64,000 nucleotides of DNA from Tetrahymena elliotti 4EA. Lineage: Eukaryota > Ciliophora > Oligohymenophorea > Hymenostomatida > Tetrahymenidae. The notes beneath the pieces were generated by a model, which had not been told where the DNA came from, searched no databases, and saw only the letters and a list, made by a program, of their open reading frames with translations. The stretch covers positions 505,158-569,157 of the forward strand of contig JH720294.1 of the NCBI GenBank assembly GCA_000231825.2, in the 5' to 3' direction. Shown piece after piece: positions 25,301-38,457 of the stretch (position 1 is its first letter; every line of letters begins with the position of its first letter). Position numbers and translations under genes: made by a program.

Positions 25301-27160
25301 GTTATGTTTCTAAAGAAAGAAATAACTCATCTGCATTTTTATCAAAATCTTTTATTATTTCTTATATCTCAACCATTTTATTTAGTTAACTTATATTATT
25401 TAAGTCTTCAGTTAAGCTAATAATTGGCTATATGATTAGATTTGTTATTTTAATACCATAATAAGCAGAAATTATTATGAATATTAGGGCAAGGATACCA
25501 AGAATTATCTGTATAATAAAAAAAAATTTGGAAGAAAAATCAATTAGTTCATTTGTTTGAGCTAATAATTCTTCATTAGAAATCATATTTAATTAGAGAT
25601 AAGCATACTGTAGCTGTTGTCCCTAAATCTGAGTGTACTTACTAATATGTTTTGGGATATCATCAAAACTGATCACTGGATTTATAATAATCTTGTATAC
25701 TGAAGAGTTTCTGTTATAATCTAAAATAATATTTTGTTAGCAATATTCTATCATCTATGCCATAGTTGTAGAATTATTTTATACCAAAAAATTCCACTTT
25801 TTGAATTTATTGTTTATTAAATCTAGAAGAGTTTATGATGAGTTTTTATCCTATAAATACTGAAGCTCAATATTATAAAAATTATCTATCTATTTAGCAG
25901 AACTATAATTTTGTTAAGATTTGGAATTGTATAAAACTGATAAACTTCTAGGATCAATTATATAAAATTATTTTGAGGATTGAATTACATTTTAAAAATA
26001 GCTTGATAAATTAGTAAGCATAGCTTCTAAGCATTAAACTTTGTAAATCTCATTTGTTTAAGTAGTTTAATTAAAATACATCATTTTTTAGCATCCGAAT
26101 TATGATAAGTAAGGTATAGTTTTACCAACTGATATCCTAGGAGAATTCAACAGGAAAGATGTTTAATTCAAGTTATTCATGTACCAAAATCTACACCTAG
26201 GATCGAAGATAAACATTCCTTTATAGCATTTTGGATCATCAACAATAGAGAGAGAAGAATTCAAAAAATTAGAAAACATTATCCCATTTTAAGTAGTTGA
26301 TTATATTATTTATTAGTAAGGAATTCTTGTAAAATTTCTCATAGGTAAATTTAATTAATTTTAATACCCTATTGCTTTAACAATAGGACTTAAGTAACTA
26401 CAATTCTGCAGGATATCCTTGGCTGATTTATCTAATTAGTTTATTTCTGTTGCGTTCTATTAATGCCTTTTAATTTAAAAATAATTTTTTTTTTTATTAT
26501 TAAAAGTAATGAAAAATCTCAATAGCTTTTATGTTAATTTTATCTAACATTACTATTTCAATCAACTTTTTTAAATAAACAACAAAATTTGATAAGAACA
26601 AAGTTTAGTAGAAGTATAAAAGTTGATTTATTTTTTAACTATTACATGTGATAAAAATAATTTTAAATGGAATTTATGTTGCAAATATGTAAAAATTGTT
26701 TTCATTCAAGTAATTTTAATAGGAAATTTTATGAGATTTTTATAATTTGTAATTTGATGATTAGAATTAGTTATAAATATTACCAGCTGTTTACTAAGAA
26801 TTGATTTAAGATTATCATTTAGGTTATATTTGGGTTTTCTTTTTATTAATTTGTCAGCATAATATTCGCAAGGGCTCTAGTATATTTTGTATTAAATTTA
26901 ACCTACCCTTCTATAATTTTCTAGTGAAATGAGTTTATGATGCTTAAATTTATAGGAAATTTATAAATTTCTCTAGTTAATCTGAAAGAAATAATATTGG
27001 TGCCAATTATGCTAAAATGTATTTAAACTTAAAATAAATTTTCACAAAATTAATGAATTAATTGTTTTGTAAAATTTAAAGCTAAATACTAACTAGCAAG
27101 AGAAATCATGAATATTAAAAGAATAGGTAAGATGGCTAATAAAATTATCCTTTTTTTCAT
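22317..27160 (-). CDS. Cache-TM-TPR-vWA-like receptor protein (array copy 5)
   Basis: Exon 1 is 27160-26784 (MKKRIILLAILPILLIFMIS, membrane segment). The phase-2 intron at Trp is 26783-26467, and exon 2 is 26466-22317; the total is 1509 codons with stop. The Cache motif CYKGMFIFDPRCRFWY is intact. The second membrane segment (FFFIIQIILGILALIFIIIS) lies near residue 445, followed by a HAMP-like helix. The TPR-like repeat AVGIIHNNIGNILLKQEHY lies near 568. A helical segment with KNYKKAAEILTGLLENTK precedes the vWA-like domain at about 1078, which has IAFCFEIN at the metal-site position and KFIIYQTE and QILILSDEKGNNFLEKYE later. It ends TFIQNF-stop. It is closest to copy 6, with long stretches nearly identical in exon 1 and around the TPR, so the two look like a recent duplication. 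Confidence 0.88.
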
Positions 27161-27842
27161 TTCTATTACGATAATTTAGCTATATCTATTTGTGTAATAT
27201 TTTATTGAAGAATTGATATCACTTATTCTTTTCGTTTTAAATAATGTAAAAATTATGTTAATCCAAAAGAACATCTAATTGTTAATATTATTATAAGTTA
27301 CTGTGAAATTCCCCTTAAACAATAAATCAGCAAAAATATAAAAAATAAATGATTCATTTAACACTAAACAAAGTACATTTTTTTTAAGTTAATAAATAAT
27401 CAAACTCTTTTCGTTTCTTAATTACTTTGTAAATAAAACTTGAAATTTGTTAAAAGATTGTATTTATTTTATTTTAATTTTAATAAACTATCAAAAATAA
27501 TATTTTATTTTTTTATATTTTCTTCTTAAAAAGTTAATATTAAAAATTTATATATTTGAATATAAAAATATATTGTTACCAAACATTTTTGATAAATATT
27601 TTGAGAGTTACAATTAATAAAAACAATATTTTTTAAAAGTGAATGGAAAAGCTTTGAGTATCAGTAAAAGTAGAGGAAATATTGGTAAATTTTCTAAAAT
27701 AAGAGTAGATAATTTTTAGGCTCATCACTAGACTACAACAAAAATTTATATTTCATAAAATTCATTGTAAATAATGTATATTTAATTTTATTTCATTATT
27801 ATATTTTAAATAACTTATTGCTAAACGAGTTGGACTATTATT
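27161..27842. other. Intergenic, array copies 5 and 6
   Basis: About 680 bases of AT-rich sequence between the start of copy 5 and the TGA of copy 6. No gene or recognisable element is seen. Confidence 0.5.
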
Positions 27843-30800
27843 TCAAAAGTTTTGAATATAAGTAAGATAGGAATATTACTGATTTTAATCTCTTTTAAAT
27901 TAAAGATATTATGAGATTTTTTCACTTTAATAAAATATTTTGATAATGTCTTGATTTTAAAAGCAATAAGTTAAATTTTCTTTACATTCAAGAAAGTTAT
28001 TTCCTTTTTACTCAGAAAGTAGGAGAATCTATACATTTAATGCTTTTAATGTTTTACAAAGATAAAAAAATAACTTATTATTTATTATTTCTATTTTATC
28101 TGTTTAATATATTATGAATTTGTGAGCGTTTGTTTAATTGTTCCGTTGTACTGCTTTAAGTGTTTATTTTTAATTTTTATTTATGATTTTTTTTGTGTTA
28201 TAAAAATTGTTTTCAGCATAAATAAATTTAAAATGATTCAAAAATAACTGGTTTAAAGAAATTCTTATAGAGTTGTGGAATGATATATTTTTATTTGTCT
28301 CCGTTTCGAAGTTTATTTGTTTTTTTTTTAATGTATCCTAATTATTTTTATTATTCTACATTTCGTCATTTTGTGTTTTAATATCAACTAAATTAGATTA
28401 AATTTCATTTTTTTATTGTTAATTTGGTAATTAATTTTGCTAAAATGTTTTTGCCTCAAAACTTGAAGGGAAATTTTAGACTTCATCCATTTTTTGAATT
28501 TTAATTTTTTAGAAAATATTTTATTTCTTAAAATTTGAAATTAAATAAAAAGAGGAAGTTTCTTTGAGATTGTTTCCAATAGCAGTATCATTCTAATCCA
28601 TTTATTCATCACAAATTTGGCTTTATTAATCTGATAGAGAAAATTGTGTTAAAGATATGTCATCATCTATCAAATTTTATTAAATCATTTAATTCGTTTT
28701 AGGAGAATCTAAATTTATTCTTTAAGTACTAAAATATTTTTTTTAATTTTATATCTGATTCATCAGCATAATCAATACATTATTTTTTTGTTTTAAAAGC
28801 TCATTTGTATTAATTATTTGGGTTAGTTGAAAAATTTAATTATTTTCAGAATCAACTAAAGTTAGAGACATTTTATCATTTGGTTTTATTAAAATTTCTT
28901 CTAGCAAATGTTCAAAAAGCTGCAATTATTTGATTAAGAATTTATTTAAATTTATATTCTGAATTTTTATCTCTTCTAAATGGTTTTATTCAGTTTCGAT
29001 TTATTCATTCCTACTCTTTTCAATACAGAAAGCTACTTAGTAAGAAATATCTTTGTTAAATTTTTGTTTATATTATTTGAGAAACACACTTTAAATTTTG
29101 TGAAGTTTAAAAATATTAAGTAATCTATCTACAATTTTGAAAGGCATATATGAAGTAAATATTTTGTTATTTTCAAGTAATTGTGTAAGTAATTCAGCAG
29201 CTGATCTAAATTATCTTCTAAAAATAAGATATTCAGCATAACTAAATTTTAAAAAAGTTAATCCTTAATCTAAGGTAACATTCTATTATTAATTTGATTA
29301 ATTTCTTTTATTTAAATTATAAAACTCTTTTTATAATATTTTGCTAAGAATTCGATTTCTTTAGTTTGAAAAAGAAACTCTATTACTGCTTATGGTTGCC
29401 TTTTTTATGAATTTGTGTTCATTTTGATCTTAATTAGATATTAGATTGTTAATATCAATTTAATTGCTTATGTTACATTATGTTTTATTGTGAAAGATAT
29501 TAAACTTAGAAAAGTTATCTTAGTCGCTTAACTTTTTTTTGCGTGGTTCACTCAATATAATTTATGTAGTTTATGCTTTTTAGATTGTTTTATTTTAAGA
29601 TGATTGTGATTTATAATAGTTTTACTGACTTTAATAATTTTTTTATTTTATACAGTATTACTATTCCAGATAAGCTTATGAAAGATTCCTATGTTTATAT
29701 TTTATTGAAAAAATAGATTATCTGTGTTAATCTGAATACTTCTTTGGGTCAATGAATTATGAATCGTATTATTAAAAATTGTTTTTTTCAGGGCCAATTT
29801 CTTCTTTTGACTTATTCAAATCTTTAAAAACTGAAATTGCTCCCTAAAAATGCTAATGGGCTTCATTCAATAAAAATTATTTAAAACAACTTTTAGCAAT
29901 TAAACATAAATTTAAAATTTAGGAATTTTCGCTTTGGGGAAGGAAAGATTATATTTTTATTAAATCTTATAGGATATTGTATATTTCTGGCCACAAATTA
30001 AAGCTGCCATTATTTAAAACTCTTTTATTCTCCTAATTCTCTTAAAAAGCAACAAGAGTAATTACATAATTATGAAGACGTGATTTTAAACTTTCTATCA
30101 AATCCAAAAAGTTATTTTATTTTTCATTAAAGTTAAACTAAGATACCAACTATTATCCTTTAATATTCTGTATACTGCATATTTATTCTTATTCATTTTA
30201 TTATAAAAGATCATTTTTATTTTCGAAATGGTATTTATTATTTTCTTGAGGAAGAAATTAATGACTATTAAAAGGATAGCTATTTCTACATACAAGACTA
30301 TTTCTTTTAATACATTATATAGAATTTTTAGAATATTATTATTACTAGTATTATTATTCCTTTACATCAAACCTCTTTGTTATTTCAGAAATACCTTCTT
30401 CAAATTAATAATTTTCAAATATATTTTCAAATTAATAAATTATTTGGTTTTCTTCATAAAATTATTTTATTTCATATTTAGCATACATAATTGCTAAAGA
30501 AAAGTGTTCTAATGCCTAAAAATAGTGCTGTTAATTCAGTAAAATATTTCCTATGTTATTATGAATTATTCCTAAAGCTGAGTTGTTTTAAAATTTCTTA
30601 AAAAAGTTAACTCTCTTGCTCAAATTTACAAGAGTTTGTTCTTAATTATCTACAAAGAAATTTTCAGAAGTGTATAGAAGACATTCAAAAAGCTCATAAA
30701 AACTTCTATAAAGAAGCTGCATTTCATAGGAGAAAAACAGCTCATCTGCATTTCTATCTAAATCTTTTATTATTTGTGATATTTCGACTATTTTATTTAA

Positions 30801-32480
30801 CTAGCTTATATAATTTAAATCTTCTTTTAAGTTAATGATAGGTAAAATCATCAAATTTGTTATTTTAATTGCATAATATGCTGAAATAAATATGAATAAT
30901 ATGGCAAGAAAACCTAGAATGATTTGAACTGTTAAAAAAAATTTTGATGAAAAGTGAATTAATAAATTGGTCTGTGCTTTTAGTTCTTCATCAGAGATAA
31001 TATTTATTTGCAAATAGACTTATTATATTTACTACCCTGATATTTTAGTGTACTTACTTAAATAATAAGGTATATCATCATAACTTATGACCGCGTTGAG
31101 TATAACCTTATAAATTTATGAATTTCTTTTATAATCAACAATCATATTTTTTTTACTTTACATTGACATTTACTTAATAGATGTATAATTATTTTATACT
31201 GAAATAGGTTGCTTTTAAAAATTCTTATTTATAATGTCAAGAAGATTTTAAAATGAAGCTTTATCTGGTTTATTTAAATTTTCAACATCATAAAAGTTAT
31301 CTATGTTAAGCTAAGAATTATCATATTTCTTTTTAGAATTATAAATTATAGATAAAGTGCTCGGATCAACAATATAAAATTATTTCGAAGATTGTATTAC
31401 GTTTTCAAAATAATTTGATAAGTTGCTTAACATAGCTTCTATACATTATACTTTGTAATTCTCAACAGTATTACTTGTGGAATTATAGAACATTAATTTC
31501 TAGCATCCATGTTATGACAAGTAAGGTTAGGGTCCCCCTAGCGATATTTCAGGAGAATTCATAAAAAAAGATGTTTAATTTAAATTGTTTAAATACCAAA
31601 ATCTACATCTTGGATCATAAATAAATTTGCCTTTATGACAATCAGTATTATTAGCAATAGTAAGAGAGGAATTAAAATAATTAGAAAAAAGTACACCATC
31701 TTAGGTTGATGATTAAATTATTTAAATATAAGGAATTCTGGAATAATGATCATGAGACATATTTATTTAACTATCATATCCTATAGTTTTAACTAATGGA
31801 CTTAGGTAGCTACAATTTTTTAATATTTCCTTAGCAATTATTCCAAGCTCATTTACTTAAGTTACATTCTGTTAAAACCTTTTTATTAGTTTAAAAATTA
31901 ATAGTTGAAAGAATAATGTAATCCCAAATAATTTGGTAGGTAGGTAGGTAGATAGATAGATAATAGTATCATTTTTTTATAAAATTGGATGGGATTATTT
32001 GAGATATAATTTAAAATATTTTTGTATTAAATAGACAAGTCTGCTGAAATTTTAATATTTTTAATTTTAATCTTTTATCTTTGGAAAAGAAAAAATCATT
32101 TACCAACTATTCACTAAGAAAGGATTTCGCTAAATCATTTCTCTTTTTTATGAATCTTCTAACTAATAATATGTCTCCATGATATTGCTAAGAGCTGGTA
32201 TATGCTAATTATTAAACTTTACTTATCCTTCAATTATTTTATGATGAAATGAATTGATTAAGTATAGATTAACAGGGAATTTATAAATTTCTCTACTTAA
32301 TCTGATTGATACAAAGTTGGTGGCTTTAGAGCTAAAGCCTATTTAAACTTAAAACAAGTTATCGCGAAACTAACTGATATATTATTTTGTGTAAAATAAG
32401 GCTATGTATTAACTTACTATGGAAATTATAAATGCTAGTAAAATTGGTATGATGCTTAACAAAAGTATTTCCCTTTTCAT
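27843..32480 (-). CDS. Cache-TM-TPR-vWA-like receptor protein (array copy 6)
   Basis: Exon 1 is 32480-32104 (MKREILLLSIIPILLAFIIS, membrane segment). The phase-2 intron at Trp (32103-31879) carries a tetranucleotide repeat. Exon 2 is 31878-27843; the total is 1471 codons with stop. The Cache region has CHKGKFIYDPRCRWYL near residue 210. The second membrane segment (LTVQIILGFLAILFIFISAY) lies near 445, followed by a HAMP-like stretch (ILPIINLKEDLNYIS). The TPR-like repeat ALGIIHNNIGNILLNQQHY lies near 569. The vWA-like domain from about 1075 has VAFCIEKSRNE, where Glu and Ser hold the first DxS positions, then NDKMSLTLVDSE. It ends EQKGNNFLECKEN...IIKIFYQ and TYIQNF-stop. Start and splice choices follow copy 5, its nearest paralogue. 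Confidence 0.88.
31935..31962. repeat. Tetranucleotide microsatellite (GGTA)n(GATA)n
   Basis: About seven tandem units, four GGTA/GGTA-like then three GATA, lie inside the intron of array copy 6. They do not touch the splice sites. Confidence 0.9.
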
Positions 32481-33262
32481 GTAATCTTAGCAATTTTAAG
32501 ATTTTTTTATGACTAAAAAAAAGCTAAAATTTAATTAAAAAAATTTCATATCATAATTAATAAATAATACAATATTGCATCATTTTAGAAGAATATCTAA
32601 TATATATGAGATAATAAAATGTTGATAACTTTAAATATTTGTCAGTAATTTAAATATTTTTTAAGCATCTATCTATCTATCTATCGAAATTTGTACATTT
32701 TTTTTATGAATTTAGTTCCAAAAATGTATGTGAAAAGCAAACATTTTTTTTAATTAAAATTGTAAAAAGGTAAAATCTTCTCATTTTTTGGAAAGTTTAA
32801 GTTATGTAAAAATTTTTACATAATAATATTATTGAAAAATATATGAAGAATAAATAACATTAAACACATAAACCATTTTTTTCTTTTTAGATATTTTTTT
32901 AACATATTTTTATCATTCAATTAAGTATGTTATTTAGCATTTGTTTTATGAAAAAATACAGATTTTAATAAAATCATTTTTAATTTGGATATGTAAATTA
33001 AGTGATAGGTAATTCACTTTTTTAAGGTTAAGACCTTCAAAGTTCTAAAAATACTAAAATTGATTTTAGAACCTTCTTGTTACCTGTAATTATGTTTTTT
33101 ACCATCTATTTTACCTCCTTCATCTTACCACTAATGATTTATTAAAATAAAATATAAAGAACTTAAATAAATATTCAATATTACTTATTTATTAAAAGAA
33201 AAAACATAAAAATATGTTTAGTTAATTAGATTTTTCAAAGGATATTATTAGATATTTTTTAT
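32481..33262. other. Intergenic, array copies 6 and 7
   Basis: About 780 bases of AT-rich sequence with an ATCT repeat 190 bases upstream of copy 6. No gene is recognised. Confidence 0.5.
32667..32685. repeat. Tetranucleotide microsatellite (ATCT)n
   Basis: Almost five tandem ATCT units lie about 190 bases upstream of the start codon of array copy 6, in its probable promoter region. The unit is the reverse-strand form of the GATA tract in the intron of the same gene. Confidence 0.85.
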
Positions 33263-36200
33263 TCAAAAGTGTTGTAAGTAGGTAGAGATTGTTTTTTTGG
33301 AAAATTAGTTTCTTTAAGATTACAAATAATTTGTTAGTTAGTTAGTTGAATAAAATATTCTAATAACAACTTTTTAATGATAGACATGGCAGCCATCATC
33401 TTATTCTTATTCTAATTCTAAAAAACTGATTCCTTTTTATGAAGCAAATATGACCAATAAAATATCATTAGAAAACAGAGTAAAGCATAGCATATCAAAA
33501 ATTTAATTTTTAATTATTTCTATTTTATCAGTGCAATATAAAATAACTCTATTAATTCTTTATTAATGCTTGTTAATATATTCAAAAATATGATATAAAT
33601 CCTAAATTTTATTTTCTTGCTGTTGAAATAATTTTTTTTTACAATGCCATGGCCTAAAATGATTTTTAAACTAATTAAATTTTATTTAATCAAATTAAAA
33701 TTTCTAGCAAAGTAATTAGGAAATCGTTTGTCTTATCAAAAGATGAAACTACTTGTTCTTTTTCAAGAGAATTTCTTACTTCTAAATCTTTGAATTTTAA
33801 ATGTTATTTAAAGTGTTGCAATTAAATGAATTATCTACATTTAAATGAAGTTCTTCTAAAAAAATACTAGAATCAGAAATATCATCATTTGAAATATTAA
33901 TTTTTGATTAATCTACCATATCTCCTAAAGCAAAGTCAACCTTTACGATTTAAAAGCCATGTAGATGATGCTAATTAAAATTAATTAAATGGTTATTTTC
34001 TTATTAAATTACTTGATTTGAGTTTTATTTTTTCTGTGTACTTTACATTTAATTTGCCTCTCTTTAAGTATTGAAATCAATAAGATGCTTGATATCTAAA
34101 CTTTACTATTAAAAAATTTAATTTTTTGCATTTTAAGAAGGATCGTGGTCATCAATTAAGCTTTAATTATTTGATTAATCAATGATATCAGTTCTTTAAT
34201 TTTCTTATGAGAATATTAATTAAGGAATAGGTTGTTTTAATTATTAATCATGATTAAATTAATTTTAAAACAAGTATGTTTAGTTTGATTGATTAGTTTT
34301 TTGTTATACATTATTAGAAGTAAATTACAAATCTTAACTATCTTTGCCAACTGTATTCTATTATTGTTATTATTGTTTGATTAAATTGTTTTTATTTCTT
34401 TAGATAATTTCATCATCTAGTTGATGCTCTTTTTCTAAAATCTCAGATGCAATTATTAAGATTTCTTAACTTTGAATTGTTGAAATTATAGAATTGACAT
34501 CAGATAAAATCATGCTTAATAGGCCTTTTATAGAGCTAACTTTAACAAAATTCATATAATTTTCTATAATATTATCACCATTGTTTTAGATTATTATTGC
34601 TATTTGATCATGCTATTTATATAGGACTTCGTTAAATACATCACTAATAATTTTAAGAGATTGAATATTTGTTTCATTATTTCCATTAGAGTCTATAATT
34701 ATAGCTAATTTCATTGGTTGATTTTTTGACAATTTAGATTAAATTTAGTTGAGTTCAGGTGATAAAATACCATATTTGTTGAATATACTTCTTAAGTAAC
34801 TTACAATTCTATAAGGAAATTGAGCAAGTATTCTTTAGTTGTTTTCAAATATTTAAGATAGTTGATTAGCAGCTTAAAGATAGTCTTTCTTTTCAAAATA
34901 AAATTCTGATAAATAAAATCCTAGAGTCATTTCAATAGTTTAAATAAAAAGCTAAATTTAAGAATTATTTTTTTCTAAGTTTGTCTAGTACTCCTTTTAT
35001 TTTTAAGCAAAATAACTTTCTAAATCATACCTGCTAAAGAGAGGGGCTTCACTTTCTTATTCTTTAAATCTTTAGAAAGCATCAGTAAATGTTTAATTGG
35101 GATTTTCATTATTCTGTTAAATTGATGCATTATTTGCTCTCTGTTGATTATCTATTATCAGAGCAAAAGATTCCTATTGATTTTTGTTAGATTTTTGATT
35201 ACTTTTAACAGATTTTAATTTTTATGAAAATTAGGAATTTGCCACTATTTATTAACTTGGAGTAGAATATGAATTTATGAATTGAATTAATTTTCTTTGT
35301 GTTTGGCTGGAAGAATCTAGCATGCTATCTTGCAAATTATTTTCTCTTATAACAACCTTACAAATTGAAGAATAATCATTAATGCAATTATTTTAAAATG
35401 TAATATTTGAATGCTAAGTTTAAGGGCTTTTTTCTATTTATTCTGTTTTTAAATACATACTATCTTAGTTTTTTGTTGAATTTTATTTCAAAAAATTTGA
35501 AATTTTTGTTCGAATTTGATTGTTTTATTCATTTGTATAATTAGGAATATGATTATTAATTTAATTTTGGGATTTTTTAAATAAATTCTAATTTGTTATA
35601 TTTTAATTTTATATGTTAAAAGATAATTTAGATTTAGGGGTTTTTTGTTACTATTTCAGTAATTAACTTTTTATCTTTTGATAAGAAATCCTCTCTTAAA
35701 TCATATTTTTATTTATGGAATTAATTTTACTTTTTACTGTATTTTAATCACCAGTTGATCTTTAATTATTCTTTATTTAGTCTAGTAATTAATTACAATA
35801 ATTAATTTTTTCCTCAGCTCTTGTAAAGCTTTTCAATCTGTAATAGCATTTAGCTTCCAAATAATTTAAAGGCCCCTCTATAAAGACTTTTATAGGAAGA
35901 TTCTCTGAGAGCTTTTTCAATTCTTTGATTAAATCTTTAGTCTCATGCCATAAATTAAGGCATGGTATTTAGTTCTACTTATTTGAATTTTTTTTAATGC
36001 TATTTTTTAATGTGCTTTCTTAGTATGCTATTAATGTGAATACGAAATTCATTTTTCTATAAAAATAGTTTGAATATAACTATATAATTTACTACTAATC
36101 ATTTTCTTCAATTTGAAAGTTTTTTTAATCATTTTGCAATATTTAATTCTAAATTTCTTCCCTCCTAATCTCTTTTTGAATTATTTTATTTGATTAAAAA

Positions 36201-38457
36201 ATAGTTTGTAACTTATTTTTTATTGTTTTAATAATACCCAAAATTGAACATCTACCTCCAACCTTCTGTCCTTAATAATTATCTATAAAAAAAATTGAAG
36301 ATTTATTATCATTCACATTAACTTTTTTTTTTCTTCTTTTTAACTCTGTTTATCTTCTCAATAAATCTAACTAATCATTATCCCTATATTAAAAGTCAAA
36401 ACAATATTAATGCAACCCTGAAGTTTTTGCTAGAAATGGATTTTCATTGCAAAATTTTTAGATCTCATATTTTGCATATTAAATTGAGCTTTAATAGCTT
36501 TCTAGTGCATGAAAATATTCTGATTAATTTTACAGAAATCCTCCAATATTGTTATAAGTAATTCCTACAGCATAGTAATTTTAGAATTTTTAAAGGAAAT
36601 CTAAATTTTAGCATAGTTTTAGTAAAGTTTTAGCTTGGTTATCTTTATAAATATTTTCAGATGATAAGAGAAGCATATTGAAAATTGAAGAAAAGCTCAT
36701 ATAGAGATCATATGTTTCTAAAGAAAGGAAAATATCCTCTTCATTAAGTAAATAGCTAGAAATTATTGAACATATCTGTGGATTGCTTATATTAATCTGA
36801 ATCTTCTTTAAGATTTTTAATAGGTGATTGATAGGAGCATAAATAAGATTTATTATCTGAACTGAGTAGTAAAATGAAATAAAAATAGATGCTAGAGTAC
36901 AAATTAGTAAAAAAATACCTCCCTCTAAAAAGTAATTGTCTAATAAAAATATTATCTTTTTTTAATATTATAAAAGTTCTTCATCTGAAATTATATTGAT
37001 TTATATATACACAAGTTCTACTAAAGTTTTCTTATTCTTCAATACATTACCATTATAATAAGGTATTTTATCAACTATAAATACAGGATCTATGATTGCT
37101 TGATGCTTAATTCCATTTCGTTTATATGGAATTACAACAGTTTAATTAACTAAATCATTTAGTATTTTATGCCCAACATAATCATATGACTATTTTGCCC
37201 ACTTATTTTAGCAAATATTAAGAGTTTATTATAAAAGCTAAATATCTGAGTTAGCGATATCTAATTAGTTAAATTCTACTTACTGTAGAGTTTGTAGCTC
37301 TAAGCTTTCACTATTGAAGTTTTCTGAAGTGTCAAAAATTACTAACTAAGAGAATGGAGATATTATGTAAAATTTTTTAGTAGAATCTACTAAATTTTGA
37401 AAGTAATTTTTTATTTTAGATATTTTAGATTCAATACATAATACATGAGAAAGCTAATTTTAGTTTGATTATTGATTATAATTAACCATTTTTTAGCAAA
37501 TCGATTAAGCAGCAAAAGGTAATGAATCACCATAAGAAATAATTGGAGAATGAATGCTCAAAGATTCCTAGTTAGCAGCGTCAATAAACCATTAGCGGCA
37601 TGTTGGATTATAAACAAATAACCCTTCATCACATTATTTATTTCCAGCTATATTTAAAGGAGAGTTAAGTCTGGTTGAATAAAATAATCCTTTATAAAGA
37701 AACCCAAAAAATATACCCTAAATAGGAATATATTTTTAAAATTTCATTTCAGAGTTTTAAAACAATATGACTTTCATTATAGGATCTATATTGCTTATCC
37801 TTGATAATATTTGCTATGTTTGACCGTCCAGTTAGCTTATGTCAGTGGCATTCTGTTAAAACCTTTTTTTTAGTTATAAATTATAAGGTTATTTGTTTAG
37901 ATAAGAGGAAAGTCTTTTTAAGTTAGATGAAAATTTTTTCATAGCAATTTGGTTTAAATTGTAATTCAATGAACTTGCATCAAAAAATTTTTATTTTTCA
38001 ATTAGTAAGTGAATAAAAATAATTAAGGTAAAGAGTAAGAAATTAATATTTATTTATGCTGATCTATTAATTACCAAGTAGAAATAAGAAATTTGTTTTT
38101 TAAGTATAAGTCTATCAGTTTTTGATCTCCTTTACGATAATAAAGATTCAATGCTTATATGATTGATGGCTGATAATTTTAATTCAGCTAAACTTTTCTT
38201 GAAAAAAGTTTTGATGAATAAGAATTAATCAAATTTATTTGAAAAGGCCCATTCTACAATTCCATTTATAGCTTTAAGCATAATAATTATGAAGCATTTT
38301 TACTAAAAACAATTTAATTTTAGTATAGTTAGTCTGAAAACTGTTAGATTAAAAGTTTAGAATGATAAATTGAAATAGCTAAACTAATTATCGCTAGGAT
38401 AAATTATAATATTATTGAAATATTCACTATAAATACTATGGTTAATTTAAATCTCAT
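33263..38457 (-). CDS. Cache-TM-TPR-vWA-like receptor protein (array copy 7)
   Basis: Exon 1 is 38457-38075 (MRFKLTIVFIVNISIILQF, membrane segment). The phase-2 intron at Trp is 38074-37863, and exon 2 is 37862-33263; the total is 1661 codons with stop. The Cache motif CDEGLFVYNPTCRQWF is near residue 220. The second membrane segment (FLEGGIFLLICTLASIFISF) lies near 449, followed by the TPR-like region near 564 (CCAVGITYNNIGGF-like). The vWA-like domain near 1179 is the best preserved of the array: MKLAIIIDSNGNNETN gives D-S-N-G-N at the DxSxS position, followed by a helix and DQIAIIIQNNGDN. It could still bind a metal ion; that is inference. It ends QKGISFLELEQEQDD...VVIRIFYS and TYLQHF-stop. 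A (GTTA)n tract near the 3' end encodes part of the final STNQLTN. Confidence 0.87.
33333..33348. repeat. Tetranucleotide repeat (GTTA)n inside coding sequence of array copy 7
   Basis: Four GTTA units read on the minus strand as AACT repeats within the last exon, near the conserved C-terminal block. Length change by one unit would shift the frame. Confidence 0.85.

Noticed and set aside
30228..30497. Plus-strand frame of 89 hydrophobic residues
   Set aside because: It lies antisense to the TPR region of array copy 6.
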